From assembly GCA_003164275.1 (NCBI GenBank), contig PLSY01000171.1:27833-35708 (forward strand): a DNA stretch of 7,876 nt, given 5' to 3'. Shown one piece after another: positions 4,774 through 7,876 of the stretch (positions are counted from its first letter, which is position 1; each line of letters opens with the position of its first letter). Source of the stretch: Acidimicrobiaceae bacterium (GTDB taxonomy: Bacteria; Actinomycetota; Acidimicrobiia; Acidimicrobiales; RAAP-2). Both the position numbers and the translations under genes were made by a program. Under the pieces are notes generated by a model. The model was not told the DNA's origin, searched no databases, and worked only from the letters and a program-made list of their open reading frames with translations.

Positions 4774-6863
4774 GAGTGCTCCCCCGCACCGACCGGTTGC
4801 GGTTCGTCGGTCTCGGGTGTGACGTCCTTGCCGTCGTCGAGGCTCATTCCGATCTTGGTAGCCGGGGTTGGCACGGCGGTAGCCGGCCGGGAGACAGGAT
4901 CGGTCGGTCGCCTCCTCCGGCCGGGGATGGCCGACAGCACCGAGCCGAAGCCGATGAGCCCGGCCCCGACCCAGAGCCACATGACAAGGGGCTGCTCGAC
5001 CACGGCGAAGGTCCACTGACCGCCCTTGTCCGGGACCGAGGCGATCGTCAGGTAGAGGTCGCCCTTCACCCCCGAGTCGATGGCCGGTGTCCCGACCTCG
5101 GTCGTCCCGGTGCCGAACTGGCTGATGGCCGGGTAGAACAGACCGCCATGGTCGACCCGCAGCACAGCCTGGTAGGCGGAGTGCGACGGCGAGGTCACGA
5201 TGCGGGTTCCCACGAACTCAACGGTGTGGCCGGCAAACGAGGCCGTCTGGCCCCGCACCAGGTGGAGCTCGCCCCGATGGAGGAACGACGTGGCGGCAGC
5301 CAGGCCGATGGCCACGACCACCACGCCGATGTGGACGACCATGCCGCCGTTGGCCCGACCCACGAAGCCCCGCCAACCGGCTATGGCCGAGCGGCCCGGC
5401 GAGGCGCCCGAGGCGCGCGACCCCCGGTAGGCACCTCGGACCGAGAGCACGAGGGCCCGGCCGGCCGAAGCGCCGGCGAAGGCCCCGAGCCCGAAGGCGA
5501 GCAGCGGCTCGATACCGTGGATCCCGCCCAGGACACACCCGACCACCACGATGACCCCGATGGCCGCGGGCACGGCCAGGCGCCCCCTCATGACCTCGAT
5601 GGTGGTCTTGCGCCATGGCAGCGCGGGCGCCACGGCCATCAAGAACAGCAGGCCGAGTCCCACGGGAACGAAGAAGCGGTTGAAGTACGGGGCCCCGACG
5701 GCGACCTGGGTGCCCCCGTTCAGCGCCTCATAGAGAAGGGGGAACACCGTCCCCAATAAGACGACGAGGGCGAAGGCGACAAACAACAAGTTGTTGACCA
5801 GGAACGCCCCCTCCCGGCTGATGGGCGAGTCGATGCCACCCACGGCGTGGAGCCGGTCGCCCCGCCAGGCGATGAGGCCCACCCCGGTGACCAGCACCAG
5901 GCCGAAGAACCCGAGCAGCAGCGGACCGATCGATGAATCGGAGAACGAGTGTACCGACTGGATGACACCCGACCGGGTGAGGAAGGTGCCGAGGATGGTG
6001 AGGCTGAAGGCGGCGATGACCAGGGACAGGTTCCAGATGCGGAGCAGGCCTCGACGCTGTTGGACCATGACCGAATGGAGGTAGGCCGTGCCCACCAACC
6101 AGGGAAGCAAGGCGGCATTCTCCACCGGGTCCCAGCCCCAAAACCCTCCCCATCCGAGGACCTGGTACGACCACCAGGCGCCGAGCAGGATGCCCATGGT
6201 CAAAAAGGCCCAGGCGAACAACGTCCATCGCCGGGTCTCACCTTGCCAGTCCTCGTCCAGGCGCCCGGTGATCAGTGAGGCGATGGCAAAGGCGAAGGGC
6301 AGCGTGAACCCGACGAGACCGAGGTAGAGCATGGGCGGATGGATAAGGACCAGGGGGTTGTTCTGGAGTAGGGCGTTCGGGCCGGGCCCAGAGGTCGGAA
6401 TGGCCCCGACCACGTGCTTGAAGGGATCGGCCGGCCCGAGCATGAGCCCGAAGAAGAACGCGGCCACCACATAGACGACGAGGGTGGCCCATGCCACCAG
6501 ATCGTCGGAGGACCGTCGGCGGAACCGCCAGACCATGGCCGTGGCGTACCCCCCGAGCACCACTCCCCACAACAGGATGGAGCCGGCCAGGGCCGACCAG
6601 AGCCCGGTTATCGAGTAGAGGACGGGAGTCGACCGGCTGTTGTTCTGGGAGACGTAGAGCAACGAGAAGTCGTGGGTGAGGAGGGCGTGCTCCATGGCCG
6701 CCAGTCCGATGAGGCCGCCGAGCAGGACGAGGGGGGCGTAGAGCTGCCCGCTGCGCTTGGTCGACTCGCGGCCCTTGGCCAGGCCCACGGCCAGGACGAC
6801 GATCCCGACTACGGCGGCCAGGAACCCGAGGAGGACCCCGGTGTGGCCGAGGGTGCCGTTCAC
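4770..6863 (-). CDS. ccmF: Haem lyase subunit CcmF (cytochrome c synthetase, System I)
   Basis: A 697-residue polytopic membrane protein with about 15 predicted membrane segments, close to the usual CcmF length and topology. The haem-handling WWD signature is GWGGFWGWDPVENAALLPW (237-255). The four histidines known in CcmF are all present: His175 (LIHPP), His263 (YLHS), His305 (VHSF) and His511 (VVHIGV). These serve the WWD-domain haem and the stable TM-bound haem b. The N-terminal block near 65-80 (DFSLLYVSQNNSRSTP) is also typical. A soluble loop lies at about 530-620, before the last membrane segment (624-644). CcmF receives haem from CcmE and attaches it to apocytochrome with CcmH/CcmI. 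The GTG start at 6863 has no visible Shine-Dalgarno, but no in-frame start exists in the 43-bp gap back to ccmE. The last 45-50 residues form a polar, acidic tail. NrfE-type paralogues are an alternative, but the gene order fits CcmF. Confidence 0.96.
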   Translation of the reverse strand: MNGTLGHTGVLLGFLAAVVGIVVLAVGLAKGRESTKRSGQLYAPLVLLGGLIGLAAMEHALLTHDFSLLYVSQNNSRSTPVLYSITGLWSALAGSILLWGVVLGGYATAMVWRFRRRSSDDLVAWATLVVYVVAAFFFGLMLGPADPFKHVVGAIPTSGPGPNALLQNNPLVLIHPPMLYLGLVGFTLPFAFAIASLITGRLDEDWQGETRRWTLFAWAFLTMGILLGAWWSYQVLGWGGFWGWDPVENAALLPWLVGTAYLHSVMVQQRRGLLRIWNLSLVIAAFSLTILGTFLTRSGVIQSVHSFSDSSIGPLLLGFFGLVLVTGVGLIAWRGDRLHAVGGIDSPISREGAFLVNNLLFVAFALVVLLGTVFPLLYEALNGGTQVAVGAPYFNRFFVPVGLGLLFLMAVAPALPWRKTTIEVMRGRLAVPAAIGVIVVVGCVLGGIHGIEPLLAFGLGAFAGASAGRALVLSVRGAYRGSRASGASPGRSAIAGWRGFVGRANGGMVVHIGVVVVAIGLAAATSFLHRGELHLVRGQTASFAGHTVEFVGTRIVTSPSHSAYQAVLRVDHGGLFYPAISQFGTGTTEVGTPAIDSGVKGDLYLTIASVPDKGGQWTFAVVEQPLVMWLWVGAGLIGFGSVLSAIPGRRRRPTDPVSRPATAVPTPATKIGMSLDDGKDVTPETDEPQPVGAGEHS
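4779..4785 (-). promoter_or_regulatory. Shine-Dalgarno that decides the ccmG start
   Basis: GGGGGAG on the minus strand, within the last codons of ccmF, ends 5 nt before GTG 4773. It supports the short 197-residue CcmG over the longer open frame. Confidence 0.6.
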
Positions 6864-6906
6864 CGGTGGCGGCCGAGAACGACCGCCAGGATGTCCGTGA
6901 CGGCGG

Positions 6907-7431
6907 TCAACGCTTGGTTCCGTTGGGGGCGGTAACCCGCCCGGGGTGCTGGGCGATGTAGTCCGATGAGTGCTTCACGAGGATCTGGTCCGAGACGAAG
7001 GTGGATCCCTGGAAGTGCCCGACGGCAATGACCGGGATGTCCTTTTGGAACAGCTGGGGTGGGCTTCCGGTGTTCTGCACCTGGAGGCTGGTAGAGCCGG
7101 CGGTGACCACGAAGTCGACGCCGCTCGCGGTGGGGTGGATCGACCCGGGCTCAACCACACCCTCCAGGTTGAACGTCTTGTCGCCGAGACTGGCCTTCTG
7201 TGCCACCGCCTGGTTGGCCGGGAGGTAGAAGTTGAGGGCCGAGCCGATGCCCTTCGCAACCAAGAAGACGAAGGAACCGACGAGCACCACCCCGACAATG
7301 ACGTAGCGCAGCCGGTGGCTCTTTCTCACCACGGGGGGCCGGGCCGTCGGGCGGCTCCCTCCATCCGGAGGTGGTGACAGCGGTCCGTCGGGGGCGGTGG
7401 CCGAGGGTGGGGCGGGCGGGGCGGTGGTCAT
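6907..7431 (-). CDS. ccmE: Haem chaperone CcmE
   Basis: A 174-residue protein. Residues 1-38 form a Pro/Ala-rich cytoplasmic extension, 43-59 the single membrane anchor, and about 65-160 the OB-fold haem chaperone domain (LNFYLPANQA at 66-75, EGVVEPGSI at 90-98). The covalent haem site is HSSDY (154-158), the HxxxY form, with His154 the expected haem ligand. This differs from the Cys-type CcmE known from some prokaryotes. CcmE takes haem from CcmC/CcmD and delivers it to CcmF. The ATG at 7431 overlaps the ccmD stop by 4 bases (ATGA). The following gap of 43 bp to ccmF is the only non-overlapping junction of the operon. The N-terminal extension is longer than in E. coli CcmE, where the anchor begins near residue 8. 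Confidence 0.94.
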   Translation of the reverse strand: MTTAPPAPPSATAPDGPLSPPPDGGSRPTARPPVVRKSHRLRYVIVGVVLVGSFVFLVAKGIGSALNFYLPANQAVAQKASLGDKTFNLEGVVEPGSIHPTASGVDFVVTAGSTSLQVQNTGSPPQLFQKDIPVIAVGHFQGSTFVSDQILVKHSSDYIAQHPGRVTAPNGTKR

Positions 7432-7598
7432 GTCCGGTCCCCCGACCCATCGGGGTCGGTTACGGACGATCCGTCGGTGGCGAAGGACTCAATGCGAACA
7501 GCCGCCCGGGTTAGCTTCCTCCGTCGCCACATGAGCTGCATCGCGTAGAGGAAGAGGATGCCGAGGACGATGGAGTACCCGGCGTCGACGTAGTTCAT
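7428..7598 (-). CDS. ccmD: CcmD-like small membrane protein
   Basis: A 56-residue gene between ccmC and ccmE, overlapping both by 4 bases (ATGA at each end). It starts MNYVDAGYSIVLG, has one hydrophobic helix (about 8-24, with Tyr8 and Tyr18), then the basic stretch RRRKLTR (25-31) and a polar acidic tail. Size, single helix followed by arginines, and position are those of CcmD, which binds CcmC and CcmE and is needed to release holo-CcmE from the CcmABC complex. CcmD sequences are poorly conserved, so the call relies mostly on position and topology. The ATG at 7598 has a GAGGGAG Shine-Dalgarno 4 nt upstream (7603-7609). The tail of about 25 residues is polar and probably cytoplasmic. Confidence 0.8.
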   Translation of the reverse strand: MNYVDAGYSIVLGILFLYAMQLMWRRRKLTRAAVRIESFATDGSSVTDPDGSGDRT

Positions 7599-7876
7599 CG
7601 GGCTCCCTCGGGGAGGGCGAGCTCATCGACGGCGCCGGGCTGGAGCGGGGCGTCAGAGGCGTTCGCCACCCCTGTCGCCACGGCCACATCGCCCTCATCG
7701 AGCGCCACTCCCTCGGCCTGGCGCTCGAGCAGGGCGAGGTCGAGCTCACCGGTGCCGAGGAAGTCCTCGAGCACGCCGACGCGGTAGCGGACGAGCAGCA
7801 TCCACACGAACACCAAGGTGAGGGCCACGAAGCCGAGGAGGAGGGTCCAGGCCATCGAGCCGTGGATGGTGGGCGA
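7595..7876 (-). CDS. ccmC: Haem exporter/delivery protein CcmC, C-terminal part (partial, runs off right edge)
   Basis: Only the last 93 residues are inside the window; the frame is open to the right edge, so the ATG at 7855 is internal rather than the start. The visible sequence begins SPTIHGSMAWTLLLGF, which matches the end of CcmC: a short loop with a Pro and Ser-Met, then the last membrane helix (LLLGFVALTLVFVWMLLVRYRV). CcmC carries a WWD motif, presents haem to CcmE, and works with CcmA/CcmB; those parts are outside the window. After the helix comes an acidic tail of about 58 residues (VGVLEDFLGTGELDLALLE and onward), much longer than in typical CcmC. The stop overlaps the ccmD start (ATGA). 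The assignment depends on gene order as well as on this limited sequence. Confidence 0.78.
   Translation of the reverse strand, partial: SPTIHGSMAWTLLLGFVALTLVFVWMLLVRYRVGVLEDFLGTGELDLALLERQAEGVALDEGDVAVATGVANASDAPLQPGAVDELALPEGAR
7603..7609 (-). promoter_or_regulatory. Shine-Dalgarno of ccmD
   Basis: GAGGGAG on the minus strand, 4 nt before ATG 7598 and inside the end of ccmC. It supports translation of the small ccmD frame. Confidence 0.55.

Noticed and set aside
4774..5016. N-terminal extension of CcmG to give 278 residues
   Set aside because: It would overlap ccmF extensively with Arg-rich, motif-free sequence. The GTG at 4773 has a Shine-Dalgarno and the 4-base overlap seen throughout the operon.
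4776..5759. 327-residue open frame on the plus strand opposite ccmF
   Set aside because: Low-complexity Gly/Arg/His composition and antisense to the clearly assigned CcmF; a shadow.
7853..7855. ATG at 7855 as the start of an 86-residue gene
   Set aside because: The frame is open to the window edge and the upstream codons (SPTIHGS) continue the CcmC pattern, so this is an internal Met of a truncated gene.

Overview
The window looks like chromosomal DNA from a high-GC bacterium, most likely an actinobacterium. The Acidimicrobiia are my best guess, at moderate confidence. Signs are strong G/C preference at third codon positions, frequent GTG/TTG starts, a probable leaderless mRNA with an actinobacterial TAnnnT -10 box exactly 7 bases before its GTG, and a SufR-like winged-helix regulator of the kind common in Actinobacteria. 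No tRNA, rRNA, insertion sequence, integrase or CRISPR array was seen.

Left part (1-2527): a small iron-sulfur group. A truncated mrp/apbC gene (P-loop Fe-S carrier, minus strand, running off the left edge) is divergent from a SufR-like regulator across only 47 bp. Reading away from mrp, the regulator is followed after 16 bp by a NifS/IscS-type cysteine desulfurase. A sulfur donor, a cluster carrier and a regulator with cluster-type cysteines therefore share one compact divergent promoter, which suggests an Fe-S homeostasis module.

Middle (2528-2884): a 357-bp convergent intergenic region without a convincing gene. It holds a strong hairpin on each side, two imperfect copies of a 28-bp sequence that I cannot explain, and weak traces of a short or frameshifted reading frame.

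Right part (2885-7876): a tightly packed minus-strand operon for System I cytochrome c maturation. In transcription order it is ccmC (3' end only), ccmD (56 aa), ccmE, ccmF, ccmG and a fused ccmH-ccmI. Four of its five junctions are 4-base ATGA/GTGA overlaps; only ccmE-ccmF has a gap (43 bp). CcmC/D/E load and hand on haem, CcmF/H/I carry out haem ligation, and CcmG and CcmH handle the thiol chemistry of apocytochrome CXXC motifs. The ABC subunits CcmA/CcmB and the operon promoter would lie beyond the right edge. System I in an actinobacterium is noteworthy because most Actinobacteria are known for System II (ResB/CcsA).

I see no wholly new system. The best leads are the two-way -10 element between mrp and the regulator, the altered PLP pocket of the desulfurase, the hydrophilic tails on several Ccm proteins, and the unexplained intergenic repeats.
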